Assembly (NCBI GenBank): GCA_037176885.1
Contig: JAWWNJ010000101.1
Location: 1-64,000, forward strand
Origin: Favolaschia claudopus
Lineage: Eukaryota > Basidiomycota > Agaricomycetes > Agaricales > Mycenaceae
DNA length: 64,000 bases
Reading direction: 5' to 3'
Each line of letters begins with the position of its first letter. Position 1 is the first letter of the stretch. The position numbers and the translations under genes were made by a program. The notes below the pieces were generated by a model that was given only the letters and a program-made list of their open reading frames with translations, was not told the origin of the DNA and made no database searches. This document shows positions 35,100-44,901 of this stretch, one piece after another.

Positions 35100-38000
35100 A
35101 AGCGAGAGCTTAGTGGGCAGCAAACAGCATGCTTTTTGTTGGGTCGAAAGAATCATTACGTCTCTGATTCATACCACGAGTATTGGTGGTCTTCGCTCCT
35201 GCGGGACATTGCACGGGATGTGTTTGCAATAAAAAATGTGGACCAAGACAGGGATTCTGGCGAGAATGAGAAGGGTACCGACGAATGCGATGACCTTGCA
35301 GAGCATAGATTAACCATTCCAGAGGATGAAGATGACAACATGATCACCCTCTCACAGATACACTCGAAATAGAGCTGAACATCGAGCCCGGACTGATGCT
35401 GAAGAAAAGAAATTCTCAAAGCTCTTTAATGATATGTTTTACCGGCCTCCAGAGCTGCAAACAATGTGTGTTTGGGACATCATGAGAAACTATGTTAAAG
35501 AGAAGAAACCAAAATCCGCTACACAGCGAAATATTTACCTTAACTTCAACCAGGCCACCCGGAATATACCCACACACTGCTTGAAACAGTTACACCAACC
35601 AGTGATCCCCGTGCTTATGGGGTATCGTGTCCCTCGCAATGACTTCGATCCGGACAAGGTAAAATATGCTGCAGTATTGCTTACTTTGTTCAAACCATGG
35701 ACTGAGAACAAGTCATCTCCGGTGAAATTAGATGGTACGATGTGGGAAGACGCACTTCATGAATTTAAGCCCACAATGAAGGCTCAGCATATTCGAATCA
35801 TAAAAAATATGCAGCTACTATATCAAACCCGCGACGCAAAATTTGACTATGCTGCGAAACGAAGCAAACGATTAGTAAACCTGTTCAACAGTGCAAAAGA
35901 GTCTGGTGTTGACATCAACGATGATTCCGAAGACGATTTTGACCCTGCTTGGGAGAATGCAATGCAGGCCACAGTGGATCCTGACGACGTCGATCCTGAC
36001 GAGATAAGCTTTGGCAAAAACACGCGTGCCACGCGGGAAGCACTAGTCATCATTGAAGAAGCTAAATCTCACGGATTTTATTCCGTTTCCTCGAACGTGG
36101 TGATTCCAAACTGTGAAAATCTGACACGAGTTGGAAATGAGGTGATAAAATGAATGCAGAAAGTGCGCACCGGGCATTAGTGGATGATAAAAAGCGGTTG
36201 ATCGAGCGGCAATTGGAGCAGCAACCAAGAGTGACAAGTAGTGTTTTGCCGGCCCTGGCTCAAAGCCAGAAGCCAGCCAAGCCAAGCCATGGCTTGAGCG
36301 GGCCAGGCCAAGCCATTTCTCTGGCTTCGTCTGGCTCTGGCTCCTGGCTTGAAGATTTCCGGGCCAAGCCAAGCCAGGTAAGCCATGGCTTTGGACATTC
36401 TTTTTGGCAGGTGAAATCGACTCAAATTTAATGAAGGGAGGACACTTTGAAGCGAAGATTACCTGCACACAACTGTTTTCCAACACTCTTCTGCAAATTT
36501 TCCGTCGAACACTACAAATTTCGACGACAAAGTCAGTGCCACTTCCAAATGAGGAAGGTTCCACTGACCGTCGACGAGGGAACGTTGCCGCGAGAGCATC
36601 AGGGAAGAGCTCTGCGAGTTTGACCTAATGTAAGTATCGTAGCTTTGGGCTATAATAATGTTAATTGACCTGAATGGCGCGTCGGAATAGAGCAAAGTAA
36701 AATTTAGTGCCAGGCCATGGCCCGAGCCAGCGGCTTTGGCTTGGCCCTGGCTTTCGCTGGCCCATGGCTCTGGCTTCAAAACTTTTGAGCCAGAGCCAGG
36801 TAAAGCCAGGCCAAAGCCATGGCTTTCGGGCCAAGCCAAGCCAGGAAAACACTAGTGACAAGGAGAAGCTGGGTTTCCGCCCGCAGTCTGACCGAATCCC
36901 TCACGCACTGTCAACTACATTACTCGATGAGGCGAAGCGAGCTAGAGAAATCTCCGACCGAGTTCGACGGGCATCTGGGACTCAGTCCACAGATGCAGCA
37001 TCGGTTGGGATTCTCTTCTTCCGTACCAAAAACTCTGCATTGCACTTATAATTAAACACACCTTGAATGATGAACAGTCCAGGGCTTTTCTTCTGTTAGC
37101 AGATAAAATTGGTCGTGAACTACACACCAATCGCACTGAACCGCCGTTAACATTACTGTGCACGGGACCTGGAGGAACAGGGAGTCGGTGATTTTTAAAG
37201 CCTGGAGAGAATTTTACGAACTTACCGGACGTCCGGAGCGATTACACTTGACAGCGCCAACCGGCGTCGTGGCGAATGATATCGGTGGATCTACAATTCA
37301 TGCTGAAGCCTCGTTGCGTGTGCCCCCTGCAAAAATGAAGTCGCAACCTCGTACGCGCCAAAACTTAGAAATAGAGCAAAACCGATTGAGACCTTAGTTA
37401 CCGACGAGATTTATTTTCTGAGCGCAAATGACGTAGCTCGTTGTCAGAATACTTGAGCATGGCAAGAGGGAATACCGAAAGAATTTTGGGTGGGTTAAAT
37501 TGGGCTGTCTGTGGTGATCCCTGTCAGTTGCCGCCAGCTCGAGGAACATCCCTGTTCGCTCGAGAGTATGTCAGATGCTATGAAAACAATCTCTTGAATG
37601 ATCTGAATGAGAAAACTCGCCAGGAAACCAAAGGCATTCAAGTTTGGCATCAGATCGAGCATGTAGTTATCCTCGATGAGATAATGAGGCAAAAAGAGGA
37701 TCCTGTCTTACTTGATATATTGAAGCGACTGAGAAAAGGCTTGTGCACCGTCAATGATAAGGAAATTCTGGACCGCTATGTACTATCAGACATTGAATGC
37801 AGCGACGAAACTAAGGCACTTACTGATGTCAAAAGGTGGATCGAGGGTCCCGGGAATGCCTGCCCCTTGATTGTCTACACCAATGCTGCTCGAGATGGTC
37901 ATAACCTGAAGATGTCAGATGCATTTTCAGTTGCGACTAGCCAGGAATATCACATCTATTATTCTAGAGATACACGGGGACGCGGATCCAAGAAATACCA

Positions 38001-38655
38001 ACTTACGGGTATAGTTGCTGAAGTCGCCTGGGCGATACCGGTAAAAGAAGCTAATGATCTGGGCGGGAAGGTACCTTACATGCCTGGGATGCAGTTTTTT
38101 GCACCGAGAACATCGCGACGGAGCTTGGGATATCCAATGGCAGCCCAGGAACACTTGTTTCAGTTGTATATGAAGAGATCGATGGGAGGCGCTATGCTAT
38201 TTCGGCTGATGTGGACTTCAAGGCATATAGGAACAAGAACTCACATGTACCTCATCCGCACAGAGTGACTCTCAAAACCCGTATCCGATGACATCGAATT
38301 CCGGCTTCCAAATTCGGATACCTTATACTCAGCAAGACGCTCTCAGCTCCCTCTGATCCCAGCATTCGCATTTACCTCTCACAATGCACAGGGACGCTCC
38401 TTGATGTGTGTTGTATAGATCTTGCCGGGGTGTCCGAGCATACAGAGTGCGTATGTCATGTTGTCAAGGGTGCGGAAACTAGAAGGCTTGTGCATTCTTC
38501 GACCTTTCAATTTGGACCGGATTCAAAGCCATATATCTGAGGAATTGAGAGCAGAATTGCGCAGGACCGAAGCTAAAGCTGAGAAGACGAAGACTTACAC
38601 TCGTGAACGGCTATCCTGGTTCTACAACCTGATACCAGAAGGTAAAGTCAAATGA
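35100..38655 (+). pseudogene. Helitron PIF1-like helicase, frame-broken and split by a transposon
   Basis: Begins in the linker (QTACFLLGRKNHYVSDSYHE) and continues through TMCVWDIMRNYVKEKK. After the nested element it gives the Walker A region TGPGGTG, where one base of the lysine codon is missing (37,172-37,176) so the frame stops at TGA. Beyond are LHLTAPTGVVANDIGGSTIH (motif Ia), a TDEIYFLS Walker B, GGLNWAVCGDPCQLPPARG (motif III) and, at 38,443-38,505, motif VI. The ATPase is certainly inactive here. Large parts (37,441-38,268) still read open, suggesting fairly recent decay. Confidence 0.8.
36239..36854. mobile_element. 616-bp non-autonomous hAT-type element nested in the Helitron
   Basis: Flanked by a perfect 8-bp target-site duplication GTGACAAG (36,231-36,238 and 36,855-36,862). 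The ends are inverted: TAGTGTTTTGCC at the left and, read inwards from the right, TAGTGTTTTCC. Eight-bp duplications and TAG-type ends fit the hAT superfamily. Both ends hold many short CCATGGCTTGG/CCAAGCCATGG motifs, likely subterminal repeats. No transposase is encoded. Removing the element and one duplication rejoins the helicase-upstream reading frame. Confidence 0.85.
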
Positions 38656-39352
38656 TGCTTCAAGGAGATTTCCTGGATTTCGATTCGACGGACATGGATG
38701 CGGTAATGACAGGTATTTGAATGAGGCGCAAGTGGACAAGCTGAATAGCGGATGTCATGATCAGTCGGAGGTATTGAATCGGTGATGCCCCAATTTTGCA
38801 GGTAGTGTTGACTTCGAAGAGCAACCGAAGGTGTCGGCAACGTTAGCATCTTATTGAGAGATAGAGGAGAGCGGCAGCGCAACATGACATAGTCGTGGTA
38901 AGTGGAGAAGATATCAAGTTCACGTGCCAAATCAATATCCGCTGATCTCGGCCCGGTCTTCTGTACATTTGAACAAACAGTTGGTACAACCGGGTAAAGG
39001 TTAAGCTTCCGCCTCGTAGAGGCCCTATACCCGTCATACTCACCCATCGCACATCGCAATTTGGGACGAGATTTCAAGACACTAAGAAGGTAGGAGTCGG
39101 AAAGTCTTCAGATAACGAGTTCTGAACAGGCAAATTTGAATAAGAATAGGTACTTTATATCTTGTAACACGGCAATCACGAAGGAGTGTGGATTCAAAGG
39201 TAAGCAAGCGTACCGTTGAGTGAGTTAATCAAGACTCGACGCTCGTACGATGTCATTCGTTTGAGACTACTCGTTGGGGATCGAAAGCTGGCATTTGTAG
39301 CGCTGTCCGTCACACTCTAACCTCGACTAGTCAAATTTCGCCGGCAGTTTGT
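38656..39352. other. Region after the Helitron helicase
   Basis: It should hold the Helitron 3' end, but no hairpin followed by CTRR could be assigned with confidence. A 150-codon minus-strand frame (38,622-39,077) has no recognisable motif and I do not call it a gene. Confidence 0.35.
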
Positions 39353-39770
39353 ATGTTCGGGATTGCGGAGAGATCATGGTGGTGTGGAAGTAAGAGGTAT
39401 TTGATCGCATCAGAGGTTGTAACCAATTACGGCCAAACCTCTTGCCCTTGCTCTTCGCCATCATCGTCCCTCGACATGCCCACCGTGGATGTGCGGCCTC
39501 ACGGACTTTCGACCGTCTTTAATGCTTGGAGCCTTCCGATAGAACTCTCGCTCGCTGACACCAACACCTCTGACGCGTTAAATTCCTTGACGACTCCGAG
39601 TCTGTGAATTGAAGGTGAATTGACTCTCTGACGCCGCAGCTTCGACTGAACTTTCGACGGCAAACGACTTAATTCTGCAACCAGGTCATGACCTATTATG
39701 TACCGCTCAAACTTCAGCTTCAATCTCCCCTCATTTGCCCAGGTTCCTTCTTCTTGTGTCCCTCGGACTC
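39353..39770 (+). repeat. Third, diverged copy of an arm gene fragment
   Basis: AGAGGTATTTGATCGCATCAG through TTCGACGGCAAACGAC matches 50,150-50,420 of the right arm and the mirror 19,430-19,150 of the left arm, but with many more differences than the arms show to each other. A frame ending LSLADTNTSDALN corresponds to TLDDNNHSDALN in the right copy. This is the only arm segment of this kind seen in the middle of the spacer. Confidence 0.6.
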
Positions 39771-41432
39771 CCCTCGTGTCTCCCTCTTGATCTCCCCTCC
39801 TCGAACGAGGAAATGAATCAACGTTAGCAGTACGCATTACTTCTCCCCCTGTTTGGATGTCGTCTTTTCTTCGTCTCTTGTAGGGCTTGGAACGGTATTG
39901 GGATCGGTTGGCGTGGGGGAATCGGACACAGTTTCTGAAGCTCGGTATGTCTCTTTCCCTGACTGTTTTCTTTCCCTCTCCCTTTTCACGTTTGTTCTCT
40001 TTTCTTCTGTCTACGACGAAGTAGTTGAGTTCCAGCCGAAGGCGGGGCACGAGCTAAGGATCAGAGGCATCGGACGTAGTCGAGAACTCGACTTTGACTC
40101 CATGCTAATTCGTCGCCGTCTCGTTCGGCTGTTGGCTTCCTCTGCATTTGTGTCCGCGTTCTGTCTTCTCAGTTCCCCCTTCTATTCTTTATTTGCCTCC
40201 CCCCGCGCATCTTGCTTCCACGTCAGGGACAACGGCGGATGGGATTGCGATTGCAGCGTGCGGCGGTGGCGTATGCGGGCGGTGAGTGTTGAAGACTCCC
40301 ATCAAAGCAATCGCCTCTTGTCCTCCACGCTCACGTTCTCCCCCAAAACAACTATTTATGCTCGACTATTCTGCTCGGCTCTAGTAAAAACTCGACTCGC
40401 TTGACTCTGAATCACCACTACCCACTGGACAACTGCCTGAAACGATCTACTTAATGCGTCTCATTTTTTGTTTTTGTTTTTGTTTTTCGCGTTGCTGGCT
40501 CGAAATCTGGAGTTTGGATTTCGGAACCCCTCAATGGCCACGCCGACGGCGTTGTCCGCTCGCAGTGAAACTTGTTTTCCTCCTTGTCCCTCGCCTCAGA
40601 CCGCGTCCGCTCGTAGTCGCTTCTAGTGCTGGGGTCTTACGAAGGAAATAGGACATTGCCATGTCTTTTCATTCTCGCATCCCCTTTCCACCGGGGTACA
40701 CCGCCTTCTTTATCTTCTATTTCTCTCCCTGATTCTGAATACTCTGAGCTTCCATGACAGGTTCATCTCGTTAACTGCCCCGTCCCGCTTTCCAACGCTG
40801 ACTCTACCATTCCCATTTCGAATGTCTTGACACCGTGCGACTACGTCTGCCTCATGAACAGCTCGTTCATCTATACCCGGGCAGTTCGTACCGTCTTGTG
40901 CGTTTTTGCTAAATTTTCTCTGATCATACGGGAAGTCAAATACGAGTTTCTAAAGCCGATTCAGCGGGCGATTCACCGGACGATTCACAATTCGATAGCG
41001 ATCCAAAAAATTTGAATCCGCTCAGAATCGGTTTCAGGTTTGTCCGCACCGGAAGGGATTCACCGAAGGATCTGATGTGAGCCATACCCACTGTTTACCC
41101 AAGATTCCGTAATCTACCTACCTACCTACCTACCTACCTACCGTGACACGGAACCAATCTTTCATTAGGTGGTCTCACACTGGCAGATGGATTTCAATCA
41201 TCCTATATATCCGACTTCCGGCCACGGTAATTACACGAAGTGGACGGATGAAAGCTGTATTCGGTGCGGTATCAGAGCGACTCATCTGGTTCTCCCCCGC
41301 GATGCTATCAGTCGATCTATCAAGTCTGGCTCGGCGGTGTGAGCGCCCAGAACAGTAACCGAAAAAGGTCTCGAGAGGAGGTTTAAGCGGCGGTGGGGGC
41401 TTTCCGCGCACTAAATATTAATCCCCACTTCC
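39771..41432. other. Intergenic spacer DNA with two microsatellites
   Basis: No exon recognised on either strand. It contains a G(T)5 tract at 40,464-40,487 and a CTAC tetranucleotide repeat at 41,114-41,142. Promoter elements for the membrane-protein gene that follows are expected near its end. Confidence 0.45.
41114..41142 (+). repeat. (CTAC)n microsatellite
   Basis: About seven CTAC units in a row between AATCTACC and CCGTGACA. Confidence 0.9.
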
Positions 41433-42935
41433 ATGGTAAGCACTCCTTCCCTGAGCATCTTCACAACGCGTCGAATAACTCAAACTTCAGTCTCCTCGTA
41501 GTCATTTCATACAATACTTTCCGTTGGTGGCGAGTACTAGTACTAGTTTGCTGACATATCCTCTCCGATCTAACATCGCATTCTTCACAGATCGATTCTT
41601 TGACTTATGGTGAGAATTTCCGAGCCGTTGATTCCTTCGGAAGCATTCAAGGCTGAATAAAACTCATGATCAGGAGTATACGCGGTGCTCTTCTATCAAT
41701 CCGTCAATGTCCTAGTATCGCGACGAAGACCTCACTATCGATACCATCTGGCCTGCATGAGCGCACTCTTTCTTCTCTCCACGATACACATATCGCTGGC
41801 GTATACATGGGCGTTCATCACAGACACCGCTGATACAGCGATATACGAACTGTTCTCCCTCAAGAATCCTCTGCCGACGCTGTACATGCCAGACGATCCG
41901 GTTTCTGTGCATCGGATTGGCATATTGCTGAAGCTCAGGTTTTCTTTGACCAAGTGGGTTTAATTTGCGTACCCCATATCTGACCGTGACATTTGTATAG
42001 CGCGATTGCAGATGGTATCATCGTAAGACCGGGCTCCCAATGCTGATTTTGCGAGGCTTACCCTACCCTATAATCCAGATCTACAGGTGCTATGTGATAT
42101 GGGGTCGTCGATGGCAGCCAGTATCCTTCCTCATCGTCGCTTACATCTTTACCTGCAGTACGTGCTTTGTCTTTGTTTCCGTACATAGGCATCGTCTGGC
42201 CACTAATATCCTCTTGACAGTTGGTGCCATACTGGGTCTACTCCCTCTCTCCGGGACGTCCGAACGAGCGGCGATGGCTGTATGTATAGGGTCAGTATTC
42301 GTGACGAACGTCCTTGGCGCTGGCTTAGCCGGTGTGTGCATGACATGCATTATTATTGCGATGATTCAAAACTGAAAACATCTTAAGCTGGACGGATATG
42401 GTGGATTTCGAGGAGAGCCGTTACTTACCTCGGGAGACGGTCGCGGAAGAAATACTTGGATCTGACGGCTATACTGTGCGTTTCGGCCTTTTTGTTCCCA
42501 TCGTCGACGACGCTCAAATTTAAACCTGGGATCACTAGACTCGAAAGCGGGCTCATGTATCCAGTCTCGCTGGCAATCATCGTCATCGTCTATCTAATAC
42601 CCGCAACGCCAACAGTGTCCGTCCTCGTATGCCTTGCGTCCTGCTATCACATTGCGGTAAGCCGCTCCTCATTCGATCAACTATATAGTTTCACATACTC
42701 ATGATAGGGAATCGCCCCAACCCTCATCATAGTGCGTGTCGGGCTCGGTGTGAGTACAGACGACTTTGAGACGTGCGTCACGATCAGTCGCACGCCGGGA
42801 ACGAGCGAAGGGTTGAGCAGCAGTACTCTCGCCGCGCGTAGAAGGCAGGAGAGTACGCTGGAGCTTGATATTCGGGTGACGAAAGAGCGGTCGGAGTCGA
42901 CGACGCCTTGGAATGATTCGAAATTCACACCGTAG
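41433..42935 (+). CDS. Multi-pass (7TM-like) membrane protein, apparently intact
   Basis: Seven consecutive exons keep phase: 41,674-41,938, 42,001-42,022, 42,079-42,157, 42,221-42,331, 42,388-42,475, 42,539-42,656 and 42,708-42,935 (stop TAG). The protein reads VYAVLFYQSVNVLVSRRR, ALFLLSTIHISLAYTWAF, ADGII then IYRCYVIWGRRWQPVSFLIV, AGRIWWISRRAVTYL, LESGLMYPVSLAIIVIVYLI and a hydrophilic tail to KFTP. This is the large agaricomycete family of seven-span membrane proteins of unknown function with an 'IYRCYVIWG' signature. The start is unresolved: ATG at 41,433 is plausible, but the exon at 41,491-41,609 does not join in phase. No frame break is seen in the traced exons. It is unrelated to the palindrome arms but of the same general type as the gene at 56,068. 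Confidence 0.75.
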
Positions 42936-43573
42936 AATCCGTCGTTCGTGAAGGCACGGATATAATGGCCGGTGATAGGGCGTGTAGATTGGAGAAAGGA
43001 AAGGAATGAGGAAACTGCGGACCTTGAAATCTCGCCGAGAACGGATATACGTTGAGAACGTCGAGGACGGGTGAGGACATCCGGAAGTGGGTAAACGTGC
43101 TAAAAACGATCTTCCAGATCAACGCACCTCGCCTCGCATCGAGTCGTTGACTCACTCACTCCTCGAGATCGACTCAAGACATGATTTGATTTGACACGCC
43201 AAGGAATCGAGTCAGTTTTGAATTCGTTGCCCTGAGATTAAGAAGAGAAACGAAACGAACGACTCAGAGAAATGCACAGACGAAAGAATTCAAGCGAACG
43301 CACCTCTCCGTCGCTACCAGAAGTTCCATGTACGCAAAATCATCCCTACGTGATGCTACTAAGAACCTCTTCAGACTTCCTGGCTCGAAACACTTGCACT
43401 GCACGCTGAATCGCACACGAGCGGCGAGTTTGTGAATCCGTCGTCCGAATCAGAGGCTCGAGGTAGGCGTGAACCTTCAGGAGTAGGTCTGTGCCTTGTA
43501 TATTCTGTTCAACTGATGATGTTGCGCAGGCATCATCGCCGTCGAATGCGACTCCGACGCATCGCGTCGTGGT
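42936..43573. other. Intergenic
   Basis: Nothing gene-like seen between the membrane-protein stop and the target duplication of the hAT-type element. Confidence 0.4.
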
Positions 43574-43581
43574 CATGGTAA

Positions 43582-44238
43582 TAGTGATGTCAAGGTTCGG
43601 TCCGGAAATCGGTTCGAACCTGAACCGAACTGGACCGAACGCTGCGTTCAGGTTCAGGGTTCGGAATTTCCCTGAACCGAACGCGAAATTGACGTTCAGG
43701 GTTCGGGCGTGAGGGCTGCGTTCAGAACGCGTTCGAACGCCGAACGCGAAAGTCCATCAATATTTCATCAAATCGTCATTTTGAACCGAAATTCAGACCT
43801 CACAGCGTTGATCCGAGGTGTAGATACCTTGCAACAAAGATGTTGGCAACTGTTGGCAATCAGTTCCATCTGTGACGCCGTTGCGGGTCAAATGCAAGTC
43901 CATTGATGGCGCATCAGGGAGGTCCGAGTATTCGGCCGATGTTTCCCTCGCACATATTTGAGCTGTTTGGTGTCACGAAAGGGAAGACAGCGGAGAACTA
44001 AGCTTCAGGACATACCAGGAGTGCGAGGGAAGCCCCAAATATCTTTCTCGAGCACACTTTTTCGACCCCGGAAATTGCCGAGCTGGGAAAGGTTCGAACG
44101 CGTTCGAACGCCGAACCGAACCTGAACGCGCGTTCAGGTTCAGAGTTCGGTGATTGACTGAACCGAACGCAACGTTCAGGTTCGGGGTTCGCAGAAAAGA
44201 GCCCCGAACCTGAACCGAACCGAACCTTGACATCACTA
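43582..44238. mobile_element. 657-bp non-autonomous hAT-type element
   Basis: Perfect 8-bp target-site duplication CATGGTAA at 43,574-43,581 and 44,239-44,246. The terminal inverted repeats start TAGTGATGTCAAGGTTCGG at both ends. Subterminal DNA is packed with GGTTCAGG, GTTCGG and GAACGC motifs in both orientations. The middle (about 43,745-44,085) has no coding signature. Size, duplication length and TAGTG ends point to hAT. Confidence 0.9.
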
Positions 44239-44266
44239 CATGGTAAAGAGGAAGAGGCGCAACGTG

Positions 44267-44590
44267 ACAGTCACACGTTACGCCGGCTCTTTGGATTCCC
44301 GACTAGCCGGGTTTTCTTTTTGATCCCACACCACCACCGATTCTGGGATACGGCGCTAGCTCGTAATGCCAGCCCGCAATCTACAATTCGGGCCTGTACC
44401 TTTGCTTATCCACTCAGACAATGGCCACAGGTCCGATGTTTCCCCCCGAAATTGACCGGAAAGTATTTGAATGCGCCGCGCAAAATGATCGCCTTTGCCA
44501 CTGGTCCGACTTTACTGTGCGACTTTGAAAGAGGATGTGCGCCTCCGATCTTCTTATCCTTCTTATCATTACTAATGCTTTTCTGAGTCC
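44267..44590 (+). pseudogene. Truncated copy of the paralog-3 promoter and first exon
   Basis: From GTCACACGTTACGCCGGCTCT onward this resembles 3,785-3,990, including the upstream CCCGACTAGCCGG and CACCACCACCGATTC blocks. The start reads MATGPMFPPEIDRKVFECAA, the same family N-terminus as MSGAPVFPPEIEREVFECAA. Similarity ends soon after and no later exons follow. It begins just outside the hAT-type element's target duplication. Confidence 0.6.
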
Positions 44591-44901
44591 TTCTACTATA
44601 TGCTTTATATCACGACTCGCCTCAAGAAACTCAAGTTTGACGCAACGATCTGTGACATCTGTCCCTTTCTCGTGAAAACTCCGCCGTTTTGGAAGTCACT
44701 TTGGTGCAGAATCGGTGCGAAGATATGTTCTTCTCTGAAAATCATTCGCTGAGCCTTCCTGTACAGTTAGGGTTTGTTAGAGATTGTTATGCGTGTATGT
44801 ACTGTGATGATCTGCTTCGTATTCAATTGATATATCGTCTCAAACCTAGAGTCAAAGTCAAAACCTCACCCAGGTGCTGAAACCTAACCAGGTGAGTAAG
44901 T
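44591..44901. other. Intergenic, 3' of the carbamoyltransferase
   Basis: About 300 bp with no recognised exon; probably decayed continuation of the truncated copy plus the 3' flank of the next gene. Confidence 0.35.

Larger units (their letters stand above)
32630..38655 (+). mobile_element. Decayed autonomous Helitron (DUF6570 - HUH Rep - PIF1-like helicase)
   Basis: The expected order of a basidiomycete Helitron is readable: a Cys-rich start (YECSFCGKFE), a DUF6570-like domain, a Helitron_like_N Rep domain with the HUH motif and paired tyrosines, an acidic linker, and an SF1/PIF1 helicase ending in SAYVMLSRVRKLEGLCIL. The frame changes at least eight times, and a 616-bp hAT-type element sits between Rep and helicase. 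I could not assign the TC 5' end or the hairpin-CTRR 3' end. Base composition is more AT-rich than the flanking genes. Confidence 0.85.

Noticed and set aside
38622..39077. Possible gene captured at the Helitron 3' end, minus strand
   Set aside because: Some segments look protein-like (DIDLARELDIFSTYHDYVML) but no homology is recognisable and the Helitron end could not be located, so capture cannot be claimed.
39499..40050. 183-codon minus-strand frame rich in charged residues
   Set aside because: Antisense to the third copy of the arm fragment and to pyrimidine-rich intergenic DNA; charge bias comes from GA-rich sequence.
41433..42935. Pheromone receptor or mating-type gene
   Set aside because: The signature IYRCYVIWG and AGRIWW belongs to a general agaric membrane family; no STE3-like motifs, pheromone precursor (CAAX) or homeodomain gene was seen anywhere in the window.
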